Shown here: positions 36,947-45,270 of the stretch, one piece after another
Numbering within the stretch: position 1 is the stretch's first letter
Layout: every line of letters starts with the position of its first letter
DNA from: JAUXEH01 sp965533275
Lineage (GTDB): Bacteria; Acidobacteriota; Aminicenantia; Aminicenantales; Aminicenantaceae
Direction of reading: 5' to 3'
Length of the DNA stretch: 64,000 nt
NCBI GenBank assembly: GCA_965533275.1
Contig: CBESWG010000007.1
Coordinates: 43,969-107,968 of the forward strand
Position numbers and translations under genes: made by a program
The notes under the pieces: generated by a model
Seen by the model: only the letters and a program-made list of their open reading frames with translations
The model's database searches: none
Told to the model about the DNA's origin: nothing

Positions 36947-36965
36947 CCCAGGTTGAAGGAAAACC

Positions 36966-37571
36966 ATGAAAAGAACAACGATCGGTATGCTTTTGATTGC
37001 TATGTTGGCCGGGACGGCAGCGGCTCAGGTCGAGGTCGGGGTTCGCGGGGGGCAGCTTTCTTTATTCGACTCCGTCCTCCGGGACGTATACGGGAATGGA
37101 TGGATCGTCCATCCCTTCCTCCGTATCACTTCGGTCAAGACGCCAGTGGCCGTGGAGTTCTCCTATGAGGGGGGCTACAACCAGAGTGCCCCGATCGGAC
37201 TCTATGACGAGATGAGCACCCTGAAGATGTACGGACTCGAAGTGTCCGCCTATGTGTGGCACAGCTTCGGCATGGTGGCACCCTACCTGAAACTGGGGAT
37301 GGGCTACTATTTCTACAGTCAGGACATCGACAGCGAATTCGTGGACAAGAAGGTCCAGGGCAGCGAGCAGAGGCTGCTCTTTGCCGCCGGGCTCGACATC
37401 AACCTGACGAAGAACCTGTTTCTGACCGGTGAGGTCAAGGCGGTACCCTGGCTTGTGGCCCCGTACGGCATAGAAGTTATACTGGGGGGCATGCGCTACA
37501 TGGTGGGAGTCGGCTATCGCTTCACTTTAGGCTCCAAGAAAAGTGTGAGGGATGTCGAACAACTGCCCTGA
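36966..37571 (+). CDS. Small outer-membrane beta-barrel-like protein
   Basis: A 201-residue protein with a signal peptide (1-20, ending in Thr-Ala-Ala-Ala-Gln) and alternating amphipathic beta strands with aromatic ends, as in OmpW/OmpA-type eight-stranded barrels. Segments such as AYVWHSFGMVAPYLKLGMGYYF and MVGVGYRFTLG fit barrel strands, but a full strand count is only an estimate and no family is recognised. The C-terminus has an extra charged tail after the last strand rather than ending in Phe. It follows the subtilisin gene by 19 bases and its start has AGG nearby. It converges on the broken phosphoesterase gene. Confidence 0.68.
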   Translation: MKRTTIGMLLIAMLAGTAAAQVEVGVRGGQLSLFDSVLRDVYGNGWIVHPFLRITSVKTPVAVEFSYEGGYNQSAPIGLYDEMSTLKMYGLEVSAYVWHSFGMVAPYLKLGMGYYFYSQDIDSEFVDKKVQGSEQRLLFAAGLDINLTKNLFLTGEVKAVPWLVAPYGIEVILGGMRYMVGVGYRFTLGSKKSVRDVEQLP

Positions 37572-37592
37572 GTGAGCGTCCGTTCCACGTCA

Positions 37593-38277
37593 TCATCGGG
37601 CCCTGGAAAACCGTCCAGAGGCCTGCACTCCCAGACTGATGTTCATCTCCGGTGGACAGAGGTTTCGCAGTGATTCCGCCCGCAGCAGGGGCAGGCACTC
37701 GCTCCTCACCGGCCCCTCGATCTGCAGCTGTACGATGCTTCCGGGATCGAGCCTGCGGATGCTTCTGCGGAGAAACCTGTCGAGCGCCTCATTGTCCAGG
37801 GAACCCTTGGGAATCTTGATCCGGACCATGGGCCGTGCCGGCAGTTTCACGAACTCCCAATCCAGGTGCGTTGGCGCCCCTGCCCCTCCCTGCCCGAGTG
37901 TCAGATGCAGCACCCCCTTGGGCTCCTCCTTCTCTGCGAAAGAGGTTCGCTCGATCGATCCGGGATAGAGGACGGGCGTCCTCAGCGTCCGTCCGTAGAG
38001 GTCGCTGCGGAGTACCTGGTGGCGGTGGATGTGCCCGGATAGCACAGCGGTGAACTCCGGCGGCACATCCCGGTGGCGGATCACGTCCTCCGCGCCCCGA
38101 AATGTGTAATCTGACGGGCCTACCGGCGCGCCTTCGAAACAGTGGTGGAGGCAGAGCAGCGCGCTGGAAGTTGGCAAAGAAATCGTCTCCACGCCTGCGG
38201 CGTTGGATCCGGGGCCGGAACGGAAGGTCGAAACCCAGGTGTGTATCGGCCAGGAAGAGGATTCGGATCACACCCAT
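37593..38277 (-). pseudogene. Mre11/SbcD-like metallophosphoesterase, broken by internal deletion and frameshift
   Basis: The N-terminus (from the ATG at 38277) has the calcineurin-like opening ILFLADTHLGFD with metal-binding D-T-H. It continues to a DDFFANFQ segment, then the homologous reading switches frame near 38155-38166 directly to LLCLHHCFEG and, later, GHIHRHQV, the last metal-binding motif. The GD and GNH(E/D) motifs that should lie between, roughly 100-120 residues in this family, are absent. The C-terminal 190 residues in the other frame look normal. So the gene carries a deletion that also shifts frame, or the assembly collapsed here. Its ATG overlaps the upstream gene's stop by 10 bases, the usual mark of translational coupling. 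Related phosphoesterases are DNA nucleases acting with repair helicases. Confidence 0.75.
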
Positions 38278-39395
38278 GACAGCATCTTCTGTAGACTTAA
38301 CTGATCCAGCTGGCTGGACGGGTGAAGGAAGAGCTCAGGCGCCCGTCCCTCGGCACAAAGCCGCCGGATCTCAGTCGTCAGGACGCGCAGGCGGTCGTAG
38401 GTGGCGAGATCGAATCCCTCCTGCCGGTCAACGAGATGCTTGTGATGCAGAGTCGGGACCGGGATTTCTTCTCCAGCACCAACAGGCCCGGGAAAAAAGG
38501 GCCGCCCCTTTTCGATAACGACCACATGCCTCTGCGCAGGATCTTCCCTGTCTTCCCAGGTCAGGCTGGACTCACAGAGCCGGAGCAGCCAGCGCCGCCG
38601 CCGGATCTGATAGATGCCGGTTCGGATCGTGCCGCGTAGAGCGTTTGTCACGCGTTCCTCCGTCCAGATCCCGGGTTCGGAGCCTGTTCCTTCCCCTCCT
38701 TCTTCCGCATCCTCTGGGAGCGCCTCGGATCCCTCTTTCTCTTTTTTGCCTTGGGCCTCGGCCGCCTTCTCTGCCAGCTTGTCTTGCCAGAATCGGGCCC
38801 CCAGGGCCAACAGCGCGGCCAGATCCATGTCGGGAGAAAGCCGGTCCCGGTACAGGTGCAGGAAGGCACTCAAGCCCCGACGAAAGATATTCCGTTCGGG
38901 GAGATATTCCCTCGGGATGTCCAGGATATCCTGCATGACACGTACTCCGATCCGGGGATTTCGCTGCTTGAGGAGGCCTGCCAGTGGACCCAGGGGAGCC
39001 ACCTGAGTCCGGGTCGCCAGAGGGCCGATCCTATGGGCGCGGTCAGGGCTCGACGGCCGGAAGGAGAGCAGGTCGGTCGAGGCGTACCAGATCCCGCGGT
39101 TTTTTGCCTGCAGGGCCCGGTTGAAGGGCGGTGTCAGGCGCTTTATCTCGTCTGACTCCAGGAGTGCCGCTTCCAGTGCTGTGACAGTGGGAGTGACCGT
39201 AAGGTCCTTGGCTTGACTGAGCATTTCGAGGATGTGTTCGGAATGGCGGCCCTGCGGCTGAAAGTAGCCATTCACCCTGCGTTTCAGAGACCTGGCCTTG
39301 CCAACGTAAAGGATGTCTCCGTTCAGGCGGTACATGCGGTAGACGCCTGGCCGGTCGGGGAGGCCCTCGCGCAGCCTCTTTTCCATGGGATACAC
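38268..39395 (-). CDS. GIY-YIG (UvrC/Cho-like) nuclease part of a probably fused gene
   Basis: A 375-residue frame with the UvrC N-terminal type GIY-YIG domain: RPGVYRMY at residues 17-24, ILYVGKARSLKRRV at about 30-43, and the metal-binding Glu in LLESDEIKRL near 90. A roughly 280-residue C-terminal region follows, unrecognised, with charged low-complexity stretch (Glu/Lys/Gly). UvrC-like nucleases nick damaged DNA. The first residues run straight on from the DnaQ-like domain upstream if two bases are removed near 39402-39405, so I think this is one gene with a frameshift, encoding exonuclease plus GIY-YIG as in known bacterial fusions. Alternatively it starts at GTG 39395 by re-initiation in the 73-base overlap. 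Its stop overlaps the phosphoesterase start. Confidence 0.8.
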   Translation of the reverse strand: MYPMEKRLREGLPDRPGVYRMYRLNGDILYVGKARSLKRRVNGYFQPQGRHSEHILEMLSQAKDLTVTPTVTALEAALLESDEIKRLTPPFNRALQAKNRGIWYASTDLLSFRPSSPDRAHRIGPLATRTQVAPLGPLAGLLKQRNPRIGVRVMQDILDIPREYLPERNIFRRGLSAFLHLYRDRLSPDMDLAALLALGARFWQDKLAEKAAEAQGKKEKEGSEALPEDAEEGGEGTGSEPGIWTEERVTNALRGTIRTGIYQIRRRRWLLRLCESSLTWEDREDPAQRHVVVIEKGRPFFPGPVGAGEEIPVPTLHHKHLVDRQEGFDLATYDRLRVLTTEIRRLCAEGRAPELFLHPSSQLDQLSLQKMLSWV

Positions 39396-40069
39396 CCGCT
39401 TGCGCGGGGTGTAGGCGATGGGGCTTTGGACAGCGCGAGCCAGTCCTTGAGCTCGGCAAATCCGGTTATTCCCTCCTCCGCAAGGAGACGCACCAGGTGC
39501 CTCCAGATCAGCGCCGTGGCGTTCACATGGTGGGAGCTGCGCCTCAGTTCGGGCAGGGAATAGCCGAAGTATCCCGTCACGGCACGCAGGCCCTTGCGCG
39601 GCAGACCCGGAAAGAGGCGCTGCACGATCTGATGCGTACAGACGATGTCCAGGGGAAACGGTTGCTTTCCAGGGCGATCGGCATGGAGCTTTTGCAGGAA
39701 CGGTTCCTCATAGCGGCGAAAATGGATCACCGTGGGACAGAGAGCGGAACCGCTCAGGTCGGCAATCTCCCGGGCGGCCTGCGAAAATCGGTCCCACACC
39801 TCTTGAACGGTGGGGGCCCTCCTCAGATCTTCGAGCGCTATCCCCGTGATCTTCAACACATGCGGCGGGAGGGCGGCCCTGCGGGGGACGCGGAGGAGAG
39901 TGGATCGAGCCTCCCCCGCGACCTCCGCGGCCGGTGGGTATTCGGAGGCCCGGGTGGGGAGCCAGCCCAGTTCCAGCAGATGCCCTGACGCTGGCCGGCT
40001 GCTGGTCACCTGGCAGTCCACGGCCAGCACCTCCATGTCTCTGAGCTCCTGAAGCCGGGGCTGAGTCAT
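39323..40069 (-). CDS. DnaQ-like (DEDDh) exonuclease domain, degenerate; frameshifted from GIY-YIG part
   Basis: From the ATG at 40069, which shares an ATGA overlap with the helicase stop, the frame encodes a DEDDh-fold domain (residues 1-210). The first motif reads D18-C-Q20 where D-x-E is expected; the second (H116...E121) has Glu for Asp; and near H180/H181 the Asp of the Exo III motif is absent (Ala/Thr). So the domain probably does not act as a 3'-5' exonuclease, and may bind DNA or a partner. After residue 220 the sequence turns into a Pro/Ser/Cys-rich tail out of frame with the GIY-YIG domain. Homologs elsewhere fuse the two, so this is likely one gene broken at 39402-39405. Confidence 0.78.
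   Translation of the reverse strand: MTQPRLQELRDMEVLAVDCQVTSSRPASGHLLELGWLPTRASEYPPAAEVAGEARSTLLRVPRRAALPPHVLKITGIALEDLRRAPTVQEVWDRFSQAAREIADLSGSALCPTVIHFRRYEEPFLQKLHADRPGKQPFPLDIVCTHQIVQRLFPGLPRKGLRAVTGYFGYSLPELRRSSHHVNATALIWRHLVRLLAEEGITGFAELKDWLALSKAPSPTPRASGCIPWKRGCARASPTGQASTACTA
39402..39405. other. Frameshift site between DnaQ-like and GIY-YIG frames
   Basis: The plus-strand GCGC at 39402-39405 (GCGC on the minus strand too) is where the two frames meet. Removing one GC dinucleotide changes the reading to T-P-R-K-R-V-Y-P-M-E-K and joins both domains smoothly. A dinucleotide run of this kind is a common slip or base-calling error site. Confidence 0.65.
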
Positions 40070-42432
40070 TCCGCCCACACCTGCCGCATGCCCTGCCAAA
40101 AACTGCGGAGGTGCCCTGCGATCTCTTCCGCGTCTTCGAGTGCCCGGGCCTGCCACTCCCAAGGGAACAGCTCGTTGTACTGGGGCCGGCCGTAGCGTGG
40201 ATCTATCAGGAGCACGGCACCCTGGTCGTTCGCCGAGCGGATCACCCGCCCGGCGGCCTGGAGCACCCGGATCATACCGGGGTAGAGGTAGGCATAGTCG
40301 AATCCGGAGGCGTCCTCCTGATCGAAGTGTTCGCGTATGATCTCCCGTTCCGGTGTGATCGCGGGCATGCCCACCCCCACGATCGCTGCCCCGGAGAGGC
40401 GGTCACCCATCAGGTCGATCCCCTCTCCGAAGATGCCGCCCATGACCGCGAAGCCCACCAGTGTGCGGCTGTTTTCCCTGGCGAACCGGCTCAGGTACTC
40501 GGACCTCGCATCCTCGCTCATGCCGGCTCTCTGGATGAGGACCTCGTGAAGCGGATAAGCCTGGAGATAGAGGGGATGCACCATCTGCATGTAGGCGTAA
40601 GAAGGGAAAAATACCATGAAATTCCCCGGCCGGGATCCGGTCAGTGCCCCGAGGGCCCGGGTCAAAGAGGCTCGCGTCGAACTCCGGTGCCGGAAATATG
40701 TGGATACCGAACCATTGATCACCACGCGCAGGTTCTCGGGAGGGAAGGGAGAGGGGAGAACACATTGATCCGCTTCCTCCCGCAGACCCAGTATCCTGGC
40801 GAAATAGGGCATGGGAGTGAGGGTCGCAGAATACAGGATCGTGCTGCGCGACCGTTCGAATACAGCTCGCAGCTGCGCCGAAGGATCGATACAGAAAAGC
40901 TTGATCCTCAGGTCGCGTCCCTGGGCCTGAGTGAACGTGACATAGGCCTCTTCTTGATAGAGCTCTGCCACACGCTGGAACCAGAGCGCCTCGAAATACC
41001 GCTCCTGCAGGAGCGGGCGCAGGGCCGCAAACCGTGGTTGGGTATAGCCGCGCTCCAGGGCGCCGCAGAACCTGCGCAGGAGGGGGAGGAGGTCGTCCGG
41101 ACGCTCCTTCTCCCGCCGCATGGGTTCCGGCTGCATCGCCTTCTTCTTTTCAAGGAGCTTGGTGTTGATCCTGCCTGCCAGCTTGTAGATCTCCGAGCTT
41201 TTATCCTTCAGGAGCCGGCGGAGCTCGAGATAGCGCGACTTCTGAATCTCGGCCGAGAACATATCCCGCGCCCTGTCCACCAGGTTGTGGGCCTCGTCCA
41301 CAAAAAACACACAGTCGAGCCCGGGATCCAGGAAAAAACGCTTCAGGTAGACCCGGGGATCCAAGGCATAGTTATAGTCACAGATGATGACATCCATCCA
41401 CAGGGCCAGGTCCAAGGAGAGCTCAAAGGGACAGATCCGGAACCTGGAGGCCAGCTCCATGATCCGCTCTCTGGTGAACGCGTCGTGTGCAAAGAGCGCC
41501 TCCCGCGCCTCCGGCATCCTGTCGTAGTAGCCGCGGGCATAGGGACACTCCTCTCCGCTGCAGTTCATCTCCCGATTGAGGCAGACTTTTTCCTTGGCCG
41601 TTATCGTCAGGGATTTGACACGCAGCCCCGCCGAGCACATCTCCTCCAGGGTTTTTTCCGCGATGGCCCGGCCCGTGGTCCGGGCAGTCAGATAGAAGAT
41701 AAATTCGGACCGTTCCTCTGCCAGGGCTTTGAGCGCCGGGAACAGCGCCGCTACCGTCTTCCCTGTTCCCGTGGGAGCCTGGATCAGGGACTGTCCCTGC
41801 CCTGCGATGGTGTCCGAGACCTGCTCCATCATGCGGGCCTGCCCGGCTCTCAACCCGGCGTAGGGGAATCCGCCCTCCCTGATCGTTCGATCCCGCTCTG
41901 CCCTCCAGGAATCGATCTTCTGCCTCCACTCCAGATAGCGCTCGATGAGATCGTTCAGGTAGGTCCGGAGATCCCGGGAGCTTTCATCCCTAAAAAATGT
42001 GCGGGTCTCGTTGCGCTCGACCTGCCAGTAGGTGAGCTGGAGCCTGAGTTCGTCCACTCCCTGTTCGGAAGCATACAGGGCGGCATACACCATCAGCTGT
42101 GCCCAGTGCAGGCCCTCATTCCGCCCGATGAAGCCGCCCAGGTCTTTGTTCTGAGTGGTCTTGATCTCCTCGATGACCACCTCTCCATCCTGTTCATACA
42201 CACCATCGATGCGGCCCTGGATCTCCAGGGTATAGGGCCCGGATTCCGACACATATGCCACGGCGACCTCCTTCCTATAGGAGGGTGGTCGGGATCTCTG
42301 GATCTTCTGGTGGCCGCGGATGCCGGTCATGCTGTTGGGCCGCGCCAGCCCGTCGAATCCGGCCGAGAGATCACCGCGGCGTTCGAGGTGTTCCACGAGA
42401 GTTCGTACGGAGATCCGGATATGTCTGCTCAA
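40066..42432 (-). CDS. XPD/DinG-like DNA helicase with N-terminal PD-(D/E)XK nuclease domain
   Basis: A 788-residue superfamily 2 helicase. The N-terminal 180 residues form a Cas4/RecB-like PD-(D/E)XK nuclease: D76 in GRIDG, E89-I-K91, and a QLMVY motif near 112. The helicase has Walker A PTGTGKT (220-226), four cysteines placed as in XPD iron-sulfur clusters (C284, C291, C296, C334), DEAH at 379-382, and C-terminal motifs FMVFFPSY and QAAGRVIRS. It would unwind DNA 5'-3', with the nuclease cutting. The start is TTG at 42432 with AGAGGA upstream. It heads a minus-strand operon whose next gene starts inside its stop (ATGA), followed by the DnaQ-like/GIY-YIG and Mre11-like genes, all DNA-processing. 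Confidence 0.9.
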   Translation of the reverse strand: MSRHIRISVRTLVEHLERRGDLSAGFDGLARPNSMTGIRGHQKIQRSRPPSYRKEVAVAYVSESGPYTLEIQGRIDGVYEQDGEVVIEEIKTTQNKDLGGFIGRNEGLHWAQLMVYAALYASEQGVDELRLQLTYWQVERNETRTFFRDESSRDLRTYLNDLIERYLEWRQKIDSWRAERDRTIREGGFPYAGLRAGQARMMEQVSDTIAGQGQSLIQAPTGTGKTVAALFPALKALAEERSEFIFYLTARTTGRAIAEKTLEEMCSAGLRVKSLTITAKEKVCLNREMNCSGEECPYARGYYDRMPEAREALFAHDAFTRERIMELASRFRICPFELSLDLALWMDVIICDYNYALDPRVYLKRFFLDPGLDCVFFVDEAHNLVDRARDMFSAEIQKSRYLELRRLLKDKSSEIYKLAGRINTKLLEKKKAMQPEPMRREKERPDDLLPLLRRFCGALERGYTQPRFAALRPLLQERYFEALWFQRVAELYQEEAYVTFTQAQGRDLRIKLFCIDPSAQLRAVFERSRSTILYSATLTPMPYFARILGLREEADQCVLPSPFPPENLRVVINGSVSTYFRHRSSTRASLTRALGALTGSRPGNFMVFFPSYAYMQMVHPLYLQAYPLHEVLIQRAGMSEDARSEYLSRFARENSRTLVGFAVMGGIFGEGIDLMGDRLSGAAIVGVGMPAITPEREIIREHFDQEDASGFDYAYLYPGMIRVLQAAGRVIRSANDQGAVLLIDPRYGRPQYNELFPWEWQARALEDAEEIAGHLRSFWQGMRQVWAE

Positions 42433-42657
42433 ATGAATTATTTCCTCTGGTGTTCACCAATTTGTACACCCTAATACAGATGGGATCCTATGTCAAACGG
42501 GATCTTGGGCTTAGAATGATCCAGCACGAACCGTTGGCCAAGGGACGGTCTCAGAATGAGATCGAATATCAGGGTCGACATGTGAGGCTCGAGGTGCTAT
42601 TATGAATGCGGTCACGCCGTCACAGCGCGGCCGGATTGTCAGCGGGAGGGAACCGCC

Positions 42658-43377
42658 ATGATCAAAGCAGTAACCTTTGACTGCTGGAACACTCTCATCG
42701 TGGACGATGACCAGCGGGCAGCAAAGATGCAGGCCTACTTCCGGTCCATCTTCGAGGAAAACAAGATCTTCCTGAGCGGCGAGGACATCAGCACCATCCT
42801 GTCCGATGAGCTGGTCCTGTTCGAAAACTACGTGGCCTCCCACCGGAAGACTCTCAATGCCCGCGGCCGGGCCGAGACCATTTTCCGGCTCGCTGGGCTC
42901 GATCTCCCCGAGGAGAGGCTCCTGCGTGTGGCCCATGACTGCGACCGCATGGCCCTCGAGGCACGCCCTCCGCTGGTGCCGGACATAAAAGAGACGCTCG
43001 AGGGACTGGCGGAGTCGCACTCCCTTGCCGTCATCTGCAACACCGGCTTCCATGGAGCGGCCACGCTCCGGGAGATCCTCTCGAATCACGGACTGACTCC
43101 GTACTTCCAGCACATGACATTCTCGGATGAGGCGGGTGTGGCCAAGCCCCATGAACGCATCTTTCAGATGACGCTGCAGGCGCTGGGCTCCGGCCCGGAG
43201 GAAACCGTCCATGTGGGCGATTCCGAGCCGGCCGACATCACGGGCGCCAAGCTTGCCGGGCTCCGGGCCGTCCTGTTCACGGGCGCCAGCGACCGCTACG
43301 CTGAGGAAAACACAGCCCATGCTGTCGTCTCCGCATACACGGACCTGCCGGGTGCCCTGCGCTCGCTGGACAGCTGA
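42658..43377 (+). CDS. HAD-family hydrolase
   Basis: A 239-residue haloacid dehalogenase-superfamily enzyme. Motif I is D8-C-W-N-T12 (nucleophile Asp present, second Asp replaced by Trp, as in the dehalogenase-type subgroup), Motif II is the Asn/Thr-containing VICNTG near 128, the Lys of motif III lies in GVAKPHERIF, and motif IV is HVGDSEPADI. The cap is helical (about residues 18-90). It may cleave C-halogen, phosphate or phosphonate bonds; the subgroup cannot be resolved. GGGAGG lies before the ATG. Divergent from the helicase gene across 225 bases, in which I see no other gene. Confidence 0.87.
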   Translation: MIKAVTFDCWNTLIVDDDQRAAKMQAYFRSIFEENKIFLSGEDISTILSDELVLFENYVASHRKTLNARGRAETIFRLAGLDLPEERLLRVAHDCDRMALEARPPLVPDIKETLEGLAESHSLAVICNTGFHGAATLREILSNHGLTPYFQHMTFSDEAGVAKPHERIFQMTLQALGSGPEETVHVGDSEPADITGAKLAGLRAVLFTGASDRYAEENTAHAVVSAYTDLPGALRSLDS

Positions 43378-43475
43378 CAATTCACCCCTGATATCACCCC
43401 AGAAGGCGATTGCCGCCCTTGAGGATTACCCCTATACTCAGGAGGCATAACAGGGGCAGTCTCCAGGGGTGCGCC

Positions 43476-43503
43476 TTGACAAAACAGGGCATTTTGGTAG
43501 ACT
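43476..43503 (+). promoter_or_regulatory. Sigma-70-like promoter for the GH99-like gene
   Basis: TTGACA at 43476-43481 is followed after 16 bases by TAGACT at 43498-43503. The first hexamer is a perfect -35 box, the second matches four of six -10 positions. It lies about 36 bases before the ATG at 43539, giving a short leader. This is a reasonable promoter by position but unverified. Confidence 0.45.
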
Positions 43504-43538
43504 GAACTGTTCATAGATCAGAAAAATATGTGAATAGA

Positions 43539-45065
43539 ATGCGACACCTAAACCGGATCACCGCACTCTCGCTCTTCCTCCTCCTGCTGCTCCCGGCCGC
43601 CGCTTCTGTGGCGAAAAAAGAGCTCATCGTGGCCGCCCATTACGCTCCCTGGTACCGCGGCGGCGGATCGGAGGGACAGTGGAAGTTCAATCAGGGGGGC
43701 AAGAATATCCAGACGGCCTACAAGCCGCTCCTGGGCTACTATAACAACCTGAATCCTTCGGTGCTCAATCAGCATATCAACTGGGCCAACAAGTACGGCA
43801 TCAACACCTTCATGATCGAGTGGAACGGCAAGGACACCTCCGCGTTCTACAGCCCGCTCGATATCTCCATGCAGAGCTTTGTCCAGAATTCTAACTTCAG
43901 CAAGATCGATTTCTTCTTCGTCTATTCCTTTCTCTCCGCTCTGAAGAAGCAGAACGAAGCTCCGTTTGCCCCGGTCGACCTCAACAAGGCCTGGGTTCTG
44001 AACAAGCTGGTCGACGACTTCCGCTATGCTTCCCGTTATTACCTGAAGCGGGGGAACTACCTGAAGATCAATAACCGGCCTGTGGTCTATCTCTGGGGTG
44101 TGCCCAGCACCAAGGGCAGCCTCAACAACGCCGTCAAACGGCTCAGGAACGTGATCAAAGCCGAGACTGGCAAGTACCCCTACCTCATCGCCGATGTGGT
44201 TGCCATGTATACCGACCCGGAGAAGAGCAAGACCAAACACTTCGATGCGGTCATGCCCTACGTGATGCTGGAGGTCAACGGCAGCCCTCCGCAGAACTAT
44301 AAGCTCAAGAATTCAATCGAGACCATCAACGACCGCTACCGCTATTTCTACTACGCCTGCCAGGACCTGGAGACCAATTTCGTGCCCGTGGTGTTCCCCG
44401 GATTCGATGCCGTGGGCGCGCCCTGGTGCTACAACGGCAACAATCGGCTGAGCACCCCTACCGTCACACGCACGACCACGGCCTTTAAGGACCTGGTCAC
44501 CGCCGCCAAGGCCTATGTGGACTCGGACGTCAACATGCTCTATGTCACGTCCTGGAGCGAGTGGAACGAGGGCACCAACATCGAACCATCCGTGCAGTTC
44601 CAGTACAAATATCTCCAGGCCCTCCAAGCGGGCCTCGGCCGCGAGCCCACGGACAAGCCGAAGCGCAACCGGCTGCGCTTCAAGTTCAAGCGTGTCGTCG
44701 ATGCCCCTGGGCAGGACAGCCGCAAGCTGGGAGCGTCGTTCCAGCTGGTCGAATTCCTGGACGAGAACCTGAATCCACTGCTCACCTTCGACATCGGGAC
44801 AGAGGAAGTACGCGAGTCCATGGGTTGGGGCTGGTACAACGACGAATACAGCCCCCAGGAGGATACCACCTTCTGCTGGGCCGGGAAAAAAGAGAGGATC
44901 GCAACCCTGTATTTGAACCTCCCGGCCAAGGCCAAATACCTGAAGCTCATCTTGAGCGCTGTCGACAACCAGAAGATCACCATCCACCTGGACGACCGCT
45001 GGATCACAGCCATCGAGACCAACTACCCTTACCGCTGGACTCAGCAGCTCCTCCTCCTCAACTAA
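43539..45065 (+). CDS. Exported glycoside hydrolase 99-like protein
   Basis: A 508-residue secreted protein with signal peptide (to about residue 26) and a TIM-barrel GH99/GH71-like domain. Family features include VAAHYAPWY at the start of the barrel, a FMIEWNG strand, LWGVPS in the middle and the diagnostic SWSEWNEGTNIEPS near residue 340, where the Glu residues are expected catalytic or ligand-binding. GH99 members act on alpha-mannosides or mannans, so a glycan substrate is likely. After about residue 370 is a separate beta-sandwich domain of about 140 residues that could bind carbohydrate. A frame extension to GTG 43530 exists; I use the ATG at 43539, though its ribosome site is weak. A promoter-like sequence lies 36 bases upstream. 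Confidence 0.85.
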   Translation: MRHLNRITALSLFLLLLLPAAASVAKKELIVAAHYAPWYRGGGSEGQWKFNQGGKNIQTAYKPLLGYYNNLNPSVLNQHINWANKYGINTFMIEWNGKDTSAFYSPLDISMQSFVQNSNFSKIDFFFVYSFLSALKKQNEAPFAPVDLNKAWVLNKLVDDFRYASRYYLKRGNYLKINNRPVVYLWGVPSTKGSLNNAVKRLRNVIKAETGKYPYLIADVVAMYTDPEKSKTKHFDAVMPYVMLEVNGSPPQNYKLKNSIETINDRYRYFYYACQDLETNFVPVVFPGFDAVGAPWCYNGNNRLSTPTVTRTTTAFKDLVTAAKAYVDSDVNMLYVTSWSEWNEGTNIEPSVQFQYKYLQALQAGLGREPTDKPKRNRLRFKFKRVVDAPGQDSRKLGASFQLVEFLDENLNPLLTFDIGTEEVRESMGWGWYNDEYSPQEDTTFCWAGKKERIATLYLNLPAKAKYLKLILSAVDNQKITIHLDDRWITAIETNYPYRWTQQLLLLN

Positions 45066-45145
45066 TTCGGGGTCGGACCACGAAATCTTACTGAAAACAA
45101 TATAGTTACGTGCTTAGAGCCCCACTTTTTCAGGCTTAGACCAGC

Positions 45146-45163
45146 CTTTTTGGTACCAAAAAG
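45146..45163. repeat. Perfect 18-base palindrome (CTTTTTGGTACCAAAAAG)
   Basis: The sequence is its own reverse complement, in the 205-base gap after the GH99-like gene. It might be a strong hairpin that ends transcription or a binding site. It sits in a block (about 45066-45215) that also contains a second stem at 45193-45213 and looks like a mobile intergenic repeat rather than unique sequence. Confidence 0.65.
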
Positions 45164-45192
45164 CGACTTCTAAGGCCGCTAACGAGGCCGTT

Positions 45193-45213
45193 CCCCTGCA
45201 TGCTGCAAAGGGG
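45193..45213. repeat. Hairpin CCCCTGCA...TGCA-A-AGGGG
   Basis: CCCCTGCA at 45193-45200 pairs with TGCA and AGGGG ending at 45213, with one unpaired A and a three-base loop. It is 30 bases after the 18-base palindrome, on the way to the DUF362 gene. Function unknown; probably part of the same repeat block. Confidence 0.45.
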
Positions 45214-45270
45214 ATTGATGAAATTTAATAAAGTTTCCGGTAAAGTAGAGCGTTATCAGAGGAGGCATCG

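Noticed and set aside
40111..42474. Plus-strand open frame of 787 codons opposite the helicase
   Set aside because: Antisense shadow of the nuclease-helicase gene; no domain, biased composition, no promoter or ribosome site.
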